Made by a program: the position numbers and the translations under genes
Part shown: positions 25,191 to 37,554 of the stretch, in pieces
Layout of the letters: the number at the start of each line of letters is the position of its first letter
How positions within the stretch are numbered: position 1 is the stretch's first letter
Source: Paramecium sonneborni
Taxonomy: Eukaryota > Ciliophora > Oligohymenophorea > Peniculida > Parameciidae
Direction of reading: 5' to 3'
Assembly: GCA_905182985.1 (NCBI GenBank)
Contig: CAJJDN010000008.1
Coordinates: 391,740 to 455,739 of the forward strand
DNA: 64,000 bases
Notes under the pieces: generated by a model
The model's input: the letters and a program-made list of their open reading frames with translations, nothing else
What the model was told of the DNA's origin: nothing
The model's database searches: none

Positions 25191-26683
25191 ATGTTATTCA
25201 CAATAAATATCATAGTTGTATAAAAAGTTAGCATATTTTTTAGATTCATATGTATTTGGCTATTTTTATTAGATTTTAACTATAATGATCTTTTGGATAA
25301 ATAGGACTTGGAAAGAGAGATTGATAAAATTTTAATTAAAAAATTATAAAATAAAAACATGAGAGAAAATAATTCAACCAATGTCAATATGAAAATTTGG
25401 TAATTGATGTTTCTGTAACAAATATCATAGTCTTATCAGATAATTTATCTTTCCTATCTCATTTGGTAATTTGATTCATTATATTTGATGTCATAATATT
25501 GGATGCTTGACATTTTTATGTTGACAGCTTTAGGATTACTTAAAATAAAGTATTTTGTGATTAACGTAGATTTAAAGCAATTGTAAATAATCTAATAATG
25601 GATACATTGATTGGAAGTGTACTCAAATTATTACTTTTGATTAATGTTAAATATTATCAGCGATTTTAAATTTAATATTTTAGCTATGCAGTAATGGCTT
25701 ATTACTTCATTAGAGTTTTAGTATAGAACATTCGTAAAATATCTAATAATCAATAAATATCCTAATATTCTTTTGTAAAGATTTATATAAATAAGAGATT
25801 GTTTAAGGAATAAAATTGTTGTTTGTTTTACAAATAATGTTAATAACCATGAAACTAACAAAGACTATAACATGGAATTGGTACAGTGTATTTAGTATCT
25901 CTTGGGGATTGTTAATAATATCTTTCATAGTTTATTTTGTATTTTTACTCTCAATTGGAGAAACTATTGTGGATTATGTTAGAAATCGATCAAATAAAAC
26001 ATAATGTATATTTATAATATAAAGAAAGTGATAGGAGGAATATGGTTTTCACTTTATATGAATTCATTCTCAATATTACCAATGTGGTTTCTCTTAGAGG
26101 TGAGTTGGCATGAAGAAACAAAGTTATCAAGCACAACTTCAACTTTATTTTTAGTATTGATTATTTACAATGGTTTAATACTTTCAGGATTACTATTATT
26201 CTTTTCTCATATCAAGTAATAATCTTATGTATTTAGAGATTGTATATGATTGAATTGAAAGTAAGTTCATCTCCCTAAACTAATTAAAATAAATAGAAGT
26301 AATCATTTTTTAAAGTTGATATTCCTTACAAAATCGTTTAAATATCATCTACTTATTTCGATATTATTAGATATTAAAAAAACACTATTACTGTTCATCA
26401 TAGCAATTAATCAGTGGTTCATTAAAAAACAAAATTAAAAGCCTTTGAATTTGTTGGAAAAACTGAACAATTATAATCTCCTGCAGCAGAAAGAGACTTA
26501 GAATTAATTAAACAATGTGAAGATAAATGTCAAATTTGTTATGATATAGAACCAAATATAGTATTATTGCCTTGTTAACATGGAGGAATATGTGAAGAAT
26601 GTATAATCAAATGGCTAGAAAAATAAAAGAATTGTTATATTTGTAGAGAAGTAATTCTTATTACTAAAATTTTAGAAAATTGA
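25191..26683 (+). CDS. Multi-span membrane protein with C-terminal RING finger
   Basis: Protein of about 463 residues. Hydrophobic spans lie in the N-terminal half (FFRFICIWLFLL; IYLSYLIW; MLDIFMLTALGLL; YAVMAYYFIRVLV; ISWGLLIISFIVYFVFLL; LPMWFLLEV; LFLVLIIYNGLILSGLLLFF). The C-terminus carries a C3HC4 RING: CQICYDIE, then LLPCQHGGICEEC and CYICREVI. This is the plan of a membrane-anchored E3 ubiquitin ligase. Four introns are needed (25583-25617 of 35 nt, 25775-25797, 26006-26028, 26242-26261), and the spliced length is a multiple of three. The RING is well supported; the exact N-terminal exon structure is less so. Confidence 0.7.
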
Positions 26684-26898
26684 AAAATATTTAAGAATTG
26701 CCAAAAGTAATGAAGAAGGTAAATTCACAATTCGTGATATAGCTATTTGTGATTGAAAATAGAAGATTTATAAATCTCTTTTGAATACACGCATCATTAT
26801 TATACAACAATTATTATAAAATTTATATTCATACATACATAATACATAAGTAATTCTATATAAAATAATTAATAAAAGTTAATTAATATAATATTATT

Positions 26899-28331
26899 TC
26901 AATGCTTAACATTCATCACAAATGAGTTATACCCATTATTATCTTCATCTTCAAAAACATCAAATACATTTTCATTATTATAAGAATAGTGCATATGTGC
27001 AACTTCAATTTATTTATATGAAAAATTGCTTGGACTCATATTATCTATGTCTTATTGATCTATTTCTTATTTTGATGCTGAATATAAATCATCTTAATCA
27101 TTTTAATTGCTTAATTTAAACAAAAGTTTACTGATTAATATAAGTTTAATAAAGATCTTAATGTATTTAAAATTGTTGTCTAATAAATTTACAAAAACTT
27201 TCTATTGATTTCTTTTATTTAATTGCTTCTACTGCTCTATAAGTAAGATTTTAAATTCCAATATTTCTATTTATCAAATCAAATAACCAGAATAAATGTT
27301 ATTTCTGAATTTATTTGTAATCAGGTTATACTTTCCTAAATTATTTAGAAAGAAATTTAATAATTTCTGATTATTTTATCTAAACAAATTTGATGATCAA
27401 TAAATACATCACATACATCTCCACAATAGACAACTATATATTCAAGCTGTTAATTTAAAATGATCTATTCTATTTCAATACTGCAAAATGATGGACAATT
27501 TTATCTAAAATAAGCATATTGAGAATTAATATTAATTAATAAAGGTAATTAAGTAATATCAATTTATGGAGGTAATTAAAAAACAAAATTTTTTGTGTTT
27601 TTTTAATGATTTAATAATATTTTCTTGATATTTGGATGACAATTTTTTAATAAATCTTTATATGGTAATGTTTCTTTATTTAAACTTGGATTAACAAAAA
27701 TTACATCTGTTTTTAAATTATTTAAAGTAAAAATATCTGCATTGATTAAATCAACATTAACATTTAAATGGTGACAGTTTTTCTATGCTAATTCTATTAA
27801 TTTTCCTTCTATTTCTACACCGATAACATATGGACATTCTTTGGCCAATTAAAGTGTATTACCTCCAGCTCCACAACCTAAATCAGTAATAATAGCAAAT
27901 TCTTTTAATCTCTTTGCAATATATCTAGCAACATGATCAGGAGTTTGTTCTAATTATTATAATTGCTCTTGTATTGGAGATTTTGGTGAATCTAGACCTA
28001 ATGTTGAACCAGATAATTCATTTGGATTAATTTTCTTTTCTGTAATTTTAACTATTATTTCTTCCTTACTAGCTTTATTCTTTAAAAAAAATAATTTATT
28101 TTTAGGATAATCGCTAATCTTCAATACTTATTCAGATATTTTAAAAAATGAATCTTACGTGATTTATTCTGCAGATTCAATTATTTGATGATCATATGAT
28201 AAATTTTGCATGCTCATTTTATCATTTGATTATTTTTATTGACTTCTACTAGATTATTTCTTTCTTTTTATTGTAAAACAGAAATAACACGTTTCTTCCT
28301 CTTCATTTTCATCTAAAATTCTTAGTTACAT
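26899..28331 (-). CDS. TGS1-like RNA cap methyltransferase with altered active site
   Basis: Protein of about 451 residues. The central Rossmann methyltransferase fold matches trimethylguanosine synthase: TPDHVARYIAKRL, then motif I TDLGCGAGGNTLQLAKECP, GVEIEGKLIELAQKN and INADIF. At motif IV, where TGS1 has SPPW (the Trp stacks on the cap), this protein reads VIFVNPSLNKET, so the aromatic residue and one Pro are missing. A 170-residue C-terminal extension ending MNVKH follows and is not typical. Introns 27380-27407, 27305-27331 and 27110-27131 make the frame exact. It may be a divergent TGS1, an inactive paralogue or an enzyme for another substrate. TGS1 normally acts on snRNA/snoRNA caps in the nucleus. 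Confidence 0.65.
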
Positions 28332-28507
28332 TTAATCGAATTAAATATTGTAAATAATAATATAGTGAATATTATTTATCTAATTAATTTTTCTCAACCT
28401 TTAATATGCATCAAATTATCTAGAATTAGATTTCAAAATTCAATTAAAAAATAATCTAAATTCTTACATTCATTTTGATAATATAATTTTTTATTTATAA
28501 AAATTTT

Positions 28508-31500
28508 ATGTTTAAATTTGTAGAATACAAAAACTTTGAATAATTTCATCAGTTCTTAAATTCATATCCTTAAATCACATATTAAGAAATTGTTAAGCAT
28601 CCACTATAAGAATACTAATATGAAAATGAATTTGTAAATCCTATAATTGTGAAGCAATCTGTTAAGTTACCCTTTCTAGAATAAATAAACATAATGCATT
28701 GTTCAGATAGATTTGTTTATCTTGGTAGTCAAAAAAGAGTGCAAGTTTTTGATGTTCGAAGTGAAATAAAATTAATTTAGAAGCAGCTAGAAATATAAAA
28801 TTCACTTGTAATATAAGAAACTGAAGATTGTTTATTTATAGGATAACTAGATCATATTTTATTAATTGAAATCTCTAAGGATTTTTCAATTATTGGTTCC
28901 TATAAGTTAGGATAAGTTTAAGTTCCTTTTTCATTTTTAAGAGTAATAAATGAATCATAAAAACAATTAGATTGGTATGAAATTGTGATAGCTGATCTTA
29001 AAGGTAATTCTTAAAAAATCAAATGTAACATTTTTAAGCTCTTTAATAAAAGGAATGTGTAATTTTCATCATAAGAATTAACTTAATATGGAACAATTGT
29101 CGATTTGAAAGAAAAACATTTAATTGATTCTGGATCTTGCATTCTTTATGAATTATTAGTTATGAAAGGCCATAATGAAAATTATACATTTTTATTATAT
29201 CAAATGCAAAATCGAATATCAATAATTAGAGTAAGTAAAACAAATAAAGAAACTCCTATTGAATTGTATAATTTATAGAATGATCGAATAGATGCTGGTT
29301 GGGCATGTTTATCAACTTGTTTGGATAGAAGTGATTAAATTAGAAATTCATTTTGTTGTAGTTATGGTAACGTTATTCATTTGTTTATGTATGAAATTTT
29401 TGGAGGATAAATTACAGTTGATGAAATTGGTGTAAAACAATTAGAAAAAGATTAAATAATAAATGGATTAGAATGTTGTGATTCTGATATAATTGTTGTT
29501 TTACTTGATGATGGTTTTGCTTTGGTCCATTCAACTGAATTTAAGAAATGTGAAAATAAATTAAATTATGTCAATAGATCATTGAAACTTAAAAAATTCA
29601 ATGGTCATTTTATGTTAGGTTTAACTGAAGAAACATTTGAATTTTTGTCATTATAAGATTGTAGAACCTTATTATAGAATTAAGCTGATCAATAAGAATT
29701 TAGAAAAGCTATGCATAATGCAATCAGAATTCTGAATGGAGATTTATTACTTATTAAAGTTGCACCTTCTGATTAATTATCGATATTATTATAGAAATTA
29801 GCATTTACAGAATGCTTATTTTTGGGTAAATAAAATAACTTAACAGTTGAATCTTTATCTGAGATTGTTAAATTTTTAATCAAATCTAAATTAGAGCATT
29901 ATTTATTTACTATTATAAGTGATGTCACTACAGATTTGGGATTTAAAGATGTATTTATTTAAACAATAGAAAGTTTATTAAGATAACATTAAATCCCTTA
30001 TATTCCTGATTAGTAATTATATGAGTTTTGTAAAATGTATTAAACTTAAAAAAATCATGAGATGATACATCATTTAGTTTGTTCAACTGATTTCAATAGA
30101 ATATCAAGTGCTATTTTGATTTAATGTTGTGAATAAATGAAGATGTACAATGAAATGATATATGTTTGTTAAATTTCTTAAGATTTTGTGACTCCACTTG
30201 TTAAATTGTTTGGAGGAGATTAATTATAAGAAGAATGTCAGAAATATATATTGAGCATTTTAGAAGGTAAGTCTTTTGAAGGAAAGAGTTTAACAGATGA
30301 AGAATTTACTAATGCCTTAAGAAGTGTGATATAATTTTTATTTGTGAAAGAAAATCTATTAAAATTCATTAATAAAGATCCAAAAAGTGCATTTGATATT
30401 ATATATTAATTTTATATTGGAAGAGCTTAAGCATGTATAGAGGAGAGTAGAGCAGAGATTGTTATAAAATTATAAGTTGATGAGAGTGAAGGTGCTCTTT
30501 TTGATTTTGACTAAATTAGTGTATAAACTTCAGTTCATAGAAAAATGTATTTATCAGTTAGAAAATTAGAGTTTAATAAATCAGATATTTGGATATCTTA
30601 TTTAACAGCTAAATTATTAATATAAAAATTTCCATTTTCATCTTAGGTAGCCTTTGATACAATATACACTCTATGTAGAAATTACGAATTCCTATTATCA
30701 TTAAATAATGATGTATTATTAGTTAATCAGTTTATAATTCGTGTAATGATGTCTAAAAAACTTACAGAAAAATAAATATCTGATTTAGAATTTTCAGCTT
30801 CAATTGTTAAAAAACTTTCTTTAGCTTTGGTTTTTATTTATTCACAATAACAACAATATTAAAAAGCTTTTGAAACTTTTAAGATTGTCAATCCTTAAAT
30901 AAGAGAATTAATATTTCCTTGGATTTAATAATTAGTAGAATTAAGGCCAATGATTTTAAATTAACAAAATGATGATTTTATTTTAGAAATTTTGAAGTAT
31001 TTAATTACAATCGATGAATAATAAACTTATAAATTGATTGAAAAATATTTTCATTAAAAACACTTTCAAATTTTAAGTTGTTTTTAAAAAGATTTTGAAG
31101 ACCAAAAATATTTTGCTAATTTTATTTCTTACTTATTTTAATCATAAAAAGTGTTTTTAATAAATGATCAAACAAAAATTCTTTACCTTAAAAGACTATG
31201 TGAGACTTAACCTAAATAAGTATTACAGGCAATAAAAAGCATGAATTTTCCATTAGATGAAGCATTAAAATTAACAAAAGAATTTAAAATAAATTAAGCA
31301 GCTGCATATATTCATTAAATTAGTGGTTCTATAAAATAGGCTTTAGATATTTATATAAATTCATTTTTAAAAAAAATAAAGAAATCAATAGTCTTGCTAA
31401 TGAAAAAATAATCTTTAGATAATACTTGTATGGATAAGTTAAAATGGAAATTAGAAACAATTATTTAATTAATTTTAGAAGATTTAAAGTAAAATTAATC

Positions 31501-32263
31501 TAATTATGATGATGATTAAAACCTATGGATTTATTTTGTCGATCTATATATAAATCAAAATAAAATAAGAACATTTATTCTACCAAATATTCCTTAAACA
31601 GTAAAAGATTTATTGAGCTTTTATTTAAGTGAATATTTGGCAAGAATTAGTGATAGAGTTCCAGTTTCATAAATATTTGATCTATTAAATCTCAAATATC
31701 CTGAATTACCTGTTTCTGTTTTTAGATAAACTATTTTTAGAGTTGTTAGTAAATTTCATGATGATTTAAGAACATTAAGAGAAACTTAATTAATACAGAG
31801 TAATGAGAAATATCAAATTATTCAGTAATTAAAAGAAATTAATGTAAATATTTAAATAATTTTCAAGTAAAGTGCATGGATATGCAATCATATTTGTTAA
31901 AGATGTTCAAATCATATATATGATTCTGAACATGCTATTGCATTTACATGTTCTCATGTTTTTCATGATTATTGTGTCTTAAAAGGTGTTTTCAAAATTC
32001 CTTTCTGTGATGCTTGTTAAACAGAGACTTCATATAAGAGTAAATTATGAAAATATTTTATAGTTTTAAAGGAGAGAGTTTTAAAATAATATGCTGTTAC
32101 TTAATAAATTTCTGAATCAAGATTTCTTTAGCAAATGGCTGTGAATAAAATAACAGTGATATCGAATCAATAATAATAGAATTAAATAAAAAAGGATAAA
32201 AAACAATTAATTAAAAGATTTGATTTTTAATTATAATAAAAGTATGATTATTCTTGGGCTTGA
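28508..32263 (+). CDS. VPS8: Vacuolar sorting protein 8 (CORVET subunit)
   Basis: Very long protein (1243 residues) with an N-terminal region of WD/propeller-like strands (SDRFVYLGSQKRVQVFD) and a helical solenoid. The segment RISSAILIQCCEQ...MIYVCQIS...DFVTPLVKLF matches the VPS8 core pattern. The C-terminus has a RING: CNHICQRC, then FTCSHVFHDYC and CDAC. VPS8 is a CORVET tether subunit for endosome fusion, and ciliates have multiplied VPS8 paralogues (Tetrahymena). A 24-nt intron at 32040-32063 holds an in-frame TGA; splicing extends the tail to 32263, while retention stops at 32050. Otherwise the gene is one continuous frame, unusual in this window. Confidence 0.75.
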
Positions 32264-32463
32264 ATAAAGGAAATGATGCATTTATAAATTAAATTATTTA
32301 TTAGAAGCAACCTTCTTAAAATATTATTCTTAAATTTAATTATTTTAAATCAATAATAATAATTCATATCTAAAATTTAGTATTTATTTAGATTGTGAGA
32401 TATAAATTAAGAATATTATTTAGATGATAAATTAATAATATTATTCAATTAAAAATTTAATTA

Positions 32464-33056
32464 ATGATTTTAGATTAAGAGAATCTTATAATCTTGGCAT
32501 TTATTGTAGTTTCACTATTTTTTGTTAAAGGTCCGAGCATTTCATATTATTGGTTCATCATAAATGGAATATGGATTCATATCTATCTTGATGGATTAGT
32601 TGGTTTATGTCAAATGAATAAATGGTAATTAGTATTAGTATGGCAAGGCTTTTCACTTAATATAGCTAATTAGATGCTAGATATCCAGAAAAGGAACTAA
32701 CAGTTATTGTTGTAACTGGGATAGAACTAATATTTATGGGTCCAATGTGTATATGGATTGCTATTAGATAAAGAGCTAAAGCAAATCCTTTATTGACAGC
32801 ATTATTAATTACTTTTGTTTCAGCTGTATAAATTATGGGAACTGTCATGTTTATAGTGAATGCTTGGCTTAGAGACTTTGTAGATGTTTGTCATGGAAGT
32901 TGCTTTTCATTTACTTAATCAAACATATTTTATTTCTGGTTTGTGTTTGTAATTGTAAACCAAATTTGGATTGTTGTCCCACTTTAATAAATTATTTTAT
33001 AATACAGAGAACTATAAATTATATATGGAAATAAAAAAATTTAAAAATTAAAATGA
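32464..33056 (+). CDS. Emopamil-binding-protein family sterol isomerase
   Basis: Small polytopic membrane protein of 189 residues resembling EBP, the 3-beta-hydroxysteroid delta8,delta7-isomerase of the ER. Shared features: four hydrophobic segments, the WIHIYLDGLVG entry segment (family His and Glu/Asp positions), FTQYSQLDARYP matching the family K-x-Y-x-x-x-D-x-R-Y pattern, VTGIELIFMGPMCIW with its conserved Glu, and FYFWFVFVIVNQIWIVVP near the end. The 23-nt intron 32625-32647 is essential to produce this alignment. It would act in sterol synthesis or modification, or in EBP-like binding. Confidence 0.75.
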
Positions 33057-33612
33057 ATATCAATATAAAAAACAAATATCTATTAAATTAATTCTAATAT
33101 TTTCTATTATCTTTTTTAATAAAAGCTATCAAATTCTCTAAGATTCGATTAAACAATATCTTTTTATATTTTTTACATTTTTTTCACAATATTAATAGAA
33201 ATCATTTTTAATTTTTACTTAATATTTTTATATATAATACAAAAATTAATAGTAAAAAATATGAATCTCTATTTCTATAAGAAAATAATTTTATGCATGA
33301 AAATTGATTAGTTGATTAGATTTAATTTTTTGGTGGAATTATTTATTATCGTTGAAGATCTTGCTAAATATAAATTCATTTTTAATTCATTTGAAAGTGG
33401 AAAAACATTAAATGGATTCGTATTTTAAATGCAAATTTACTTCATTCAATAAATTTGAAATTTTGTTAAACCTTAAAAATAATGTGTTCTTTTATTTTAT
33501 TTTTTTCTCCTCAATATAATTTATCTGATAAGATATTTAGGTCGTTCAGATCATTACTCGAATCATCAATTTCATGATATAATATTAATAAGTGCTATAA
33601 ATACAAAATCAT
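33057..33612. other. Intergenic region between convergent genes
   Basis: About 550 bp of A/T-rich sequence downstream of the sterol isomerase and of the small minus-strand gene. No frame with coding character and no RNA gene were found; it is unusually long for a space between two 3' ends here. Confidence 0.45.
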
Positions 33613-34058
33613 TCATTATTGTTATCTATTTTTCATTTAATGCTAAGGTATACAACAGAATTTAAGATTTATCAATGATTTACACTATTATCTTATATCT
33701 TCATTAGAACTCTCTTGCAATAATTCATGTAAAAACAACTCTATATCTTCATTTTCTTCAAGCTTTGCATCTTACATTAATCGTAATACTCTGCACTAAA
33801 ACAATAAATTAGTTTAATACTAGTTCTGATTCATTATTTCTAAGTTTTTTAAGTAGATTTAGCATATCAAGTTCTTTAGTTGGGGTTCTCTTTTTCTTTT
33901 TATTTAGTATATTAATTTTACTTTAAATTATTCATTTAAAGCTTTCCTTCTCAAGTCATATCGGAATTGTTCTCTTTTTTTATTAGTCTCTCGTATTACT
34001 ACTGTCTACTCTTGCTCAATCTATACTTCATACATCAACTGATAATAAGTACCTCCAT
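33613..34058 (-). CDS. Small charged protein, function unknown
   Basis: About 120 residues after removing three introns (34021-34052, 33896-33921, 33796-33820); the result is a multiple of three. Sequence is highly charged and helical (VIRETNKKREQFRYDLRRK, ELDMLNLLKKLRNNESELC, EDIELFLHELLQESS). An alternative start at ATG 34035 would avoid the first intron. No family recognised. Its start lies only 30 bp from the divergent PX/BAR gene. Confidence 0.5.
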
Positions 34059-34088
34059 TTACTATTAATTAATAAACTCTTATTAATA
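34059..34088. promoter_or_regulatory. 30-bp divergent promoter gap
   Basis: Only 30 bp separate the two start codons of the small minus-strand gene (34058) and the PX/BAR gene (34089). Any promoter must be shared, extremely short or embedded in coding sequence. If the small gene instead starts at 34035 the gap is 53 bp. Confidence 0.45.
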
Positions 34089-35780
34089 ATGAACAATATT
34101 GAAATATTATAGAAACTTTTAATTGAAGAAATCATAAAAAAAGAATATAATCAAGAAGAATTTGAGTAATATGTATAAGACTAAGCACCTGACAAAGGTA
34201 AATCTTATTTAATCATAATAGAGGATTTATCATAATGGAATTATGAGGATTTAAAAAAATGTATTGATCAATTTCAATCATTAAAGAAAAATTAAAAATC
34301 AGCTTTTACTTAAGATAAAGAAATTTTTGGTTTCCAAAATATCGACGAAAAATTATATTCTGTAATTGTATCAAATTAGCATAAAATTTATATTGTATTA
34401 ATCCAAAAATAGTTAGGATAATATCTCTTTAGATCCATATGAAAAAATTATTAAATGTTAATAAGAAAAGTTTCTGATTGAAAATGATGTTGAATTACAA
34501 TTTTAAATTTCTCAGTAAACAAAAATGATAATTTAGTCCTTAGGAAGTAAGAGATTAAGGCTTATGGTCTTTTATCACTTTTAAAAATATTGTTGTCTTT
34601 TAAATTTAAACATTTCCTATGTAATGGAAGGTTTCAAGAACATTATAGGAATTTGCAGAACTGAGGAATATTATATGTTAATACTTTCCTGAAAAAATTG
34701 TAAGTAAATTATTTATAAATTAGGTTCCAAGATTTCCTTATGGAGGATTAACAAAATTAGAAGAGATGATACCAAAGATGGAAGAAATTATTCTATCAAT
34801 AAAAGTAATTTATTTTTTAAATTAGAATTTACTATTAATTTATAATAAAATACCAATAATCAGAACAATATAGCCATGTTTATGGTTTATTAATGAAGTC
34901 AATGAATAATTGCTTTAGAAAAGGTTAAAAGATGAATTGTAGAAAGAAAAAAGATATAATTTATAATAAAAATAAACTAAAACTGGAGAAATTAAGGTCT
35001 CTCTAACTTTTGATGGTTACTAAAAATTTTTAGATCAATCTTCCTATCCAAAAAATGCTATAAATATCCTCAATTAAGTAATTTTAAATATGAATGAATT
35101 CTTTGCTTCTCAGAAAAAATCTTAAGAATTCTTAGGAAATGCTGCTTAATATCTATTTGAGCTAACTAATACTTTACCAAAATACCCTGAATAAAGTGGC
35201 CTTATTGAGTACATCAATCTTGTAAATGATCATTTTAATTAAATAATTTATGAAATAGACGATACTTGTGCATTACTTGATAATCATCTAAAGTTGACTT
35301 TTGCCAAAATACTAGGAAGTCATAAATCATATATAAGATTATGCCAAAATGTCTATGAAATCAAAAATAAGTTTGTGTAAGATTACAATATTTTAAATAA
35401 AAAAAAGGAAGAATTTATAAAAAATAATGATATTAAAGCAGTTGTTTAAAAAGTTATTTAATAAAATAAGTTTGATCAATCTGAATTCGATAAATTATCA
35501 ACAGAATCTGACTATTTAAAAAGTTTTCTTTATGTTTAAGAAACTTAATAGATTTAGTAACTTTAAGATTCATTAGTTTATATGATATAATAATTTTCTA
35601 CAGCTGTGGATGAATAATTTAAGACTGATTTGCTTAAAGTTGTTGCAAATTTTGGTGGATTTCTATATGCTAAGCAAAAACTTTGCCAAAAATATGTAAA
35701 TTTATTTATATATCAATTAGACTGAGTAATGGAAGGAATTGGTTAATAAATATGAGATAATTAAAAGCAAATAAAATTGA
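34089..35780 (+). CDS. Sorting-nexin-like protein (PX plus BAR-like helix bundle)
   Basis: Protein of 517 residues. Residues 140-250 resemble a PX domain: LWSFITFKNIVVF, WKVSRTLQEFAELR, YFPEKIVPRFPYGG and the closing PIIRTIQPCLWFINEV. The second half is helical with a BAR-domain flavour (LKLTFAKILGSHKSYIRLC, NILNKKKEEFIK, WKELVNKYE), as in SNX1/2-type sorting nexins. These bind PI3P and tubulate endosomal membranes, often with retromer. Six introns of 21-25 nt give an exact frame. It is followed 60 bp downstream by a related, more diverged gene, so the pair looks like a tandem duplication. Confidence 0.7.
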
Positions 35781-35840
35781 ATACATTTATTATCAAATAT
35801 AAAATAAAAATTTATCAAAGATTAATTATTTATTTTTAAA

Positions 35841-37554
35841 ATGCAAAAAATTTAAGAATTGGAAGATTTACTTTTGAAAGAGATAGTTGAAAAAAACTAT
35901 GATCAAGATTAATTTGAACTATTAACAAATGAAAGATATCCTAATAAAGGTACAAAGTTTTTTAAATTAAAGATGAATTATCAGATTGGACTTTGGAAGA
36001 ATTAAAATAATTAATCAAAGAATTTTAAGACTAATAGAATAATATCACAAACATTTAAACTCTTGGAAATCCTTTATAAGATTAAATAATATAAAATAAT
36101 CCTATAATAGAGGCCCCAATATAGAGAAGAAGTAAATTAATCCCAAAAAAATAATAATTAAAATAAATATTTACTAACACTCTTACAGATGAGTAAGCAT
36201 AAAAAAAGGGTTTTGATTAGGAGCAAATGAATATTCTGTAGAAGATTAAAGAAGCAAAATGTTAAATACAATTTGTATTTATTCTTCTTTTTATATTAGG
36301 ATAATTAATTAATATTTTCAGAATATGAAAAATAAATTAATTGCAATAAAAAATAATAATATATTAAAGAAGATGAAGAGCTTAATTTCAAAATAACTGT
36401 AAAAGAAGAAAAAAAATATTTTTCCACTATTTAATTATATTGTATTGAAACATTACCTTTAAATTGGAAAGTTGAAAGAACTAAAGAAGATTTTAAGACT
36501 TTGGAAAAAATGATACAAATATATCTGCCAGAATACTCAGGTTATATAATTTAGTATGATGAAACATAAAAATTTGAAAAACATTTAGAGGTACATATTC
36601 ATTTATGAAAATGAGAATGCATTAAAAATTTATTTTAGTAAACCAAAAACAAGATCTCTTTTATATTTTTCGTTGTTTTTAAATGATGATTTTGCCAAAT
36701 AATACCATTCTCATCCTTTTAGTCACTTTACAGAAAATGAAAAAAAACTTAAACAATTTATCTTAAAAGAATAATCTACTTCATCGGGAATATTAAATAT
36801 TGAATTTAGTAAATCCAATTATGATAATTACAAATCTTTATAAAGATTTTAAACTGACTTTTCATAAGGATATTTAGAATTAGAAAAACAATTTAAATAA
36901 TCTATAGAAATTATAAATTAGGAAACTTAAAAAATGAAAAAGAAATTAAAAGATTTTTAGATTACAACTAAAAAAACAGTAATTATTTTTTTGACTTATA
37001 TTTAGTTTATTTAAGATGGCCATGTATAAAAAATACCAGAGGCCAATTTTAATATATTTTTAAAAAATATATCTGATGCTTTCTAGTTAAATGATTAAAT
37101 CCAATCATTTATTATGATCACTATCCATTCAATTAAGCAAAAATTATGTGATACATTTAAAATTCTTGAAAAACCTTTAACAAAATGTTAAGATGTCGCA
37201 GAAAATATCAGAAAAATTTATATTAATGATTTTGCACCTACGTAAAGTAAGTTTTTGGAAAAAAAAGAAATTCAAAACTTTTTAAAGTTTTATGGTCTAA
37301 AAGAAAAACCATTCTCAAACTATGAATATGAAACCTTGTCATTAATAATTTGGGAAATACATCCGTTAAATGTTGATATAAATTTTGAATACCTTTAAAA
37401 AGAAAAAGATGATTTTGCATATTTAATTTCTCAAATTAATCAAGAGGCACAAGTTTGGCTTGAGAAACTATTTAAAGAAGTCAATTACATCTGTAGAAAA
37501 AATTTTAAAGTGCTTACTGATAATATATCCAAATAATTCTAAAATGAAAATTGA
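35841..37554 (+). CDS. Diverged tandem paralogue of the upstream PX/BAR protein
   Basis: Protein of about 537 residues in the same orientation as its neighbour and sharing its start (KEIVEKNYDQDQFELL versus EEIIKKEYNQEEFEQY) and early splice position after the Lys-Gly junction (first intron near 35949-35971). The PX-like segment is weaker: LNWKVERTKEDFKTLEKM with YLPEYSGYI. The C-terminal half is a helical bundle. A Lys/Asn/Gln-rich insert sits between. Four introns of 23-27 nt are consistent with a multiple-of-three product. Loss of the basic phosphoinositide-binding pattern suggests changed lipid specificity. Relationship to the neighbour is inferred from layout and short similarities. Confidence 0.65.
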
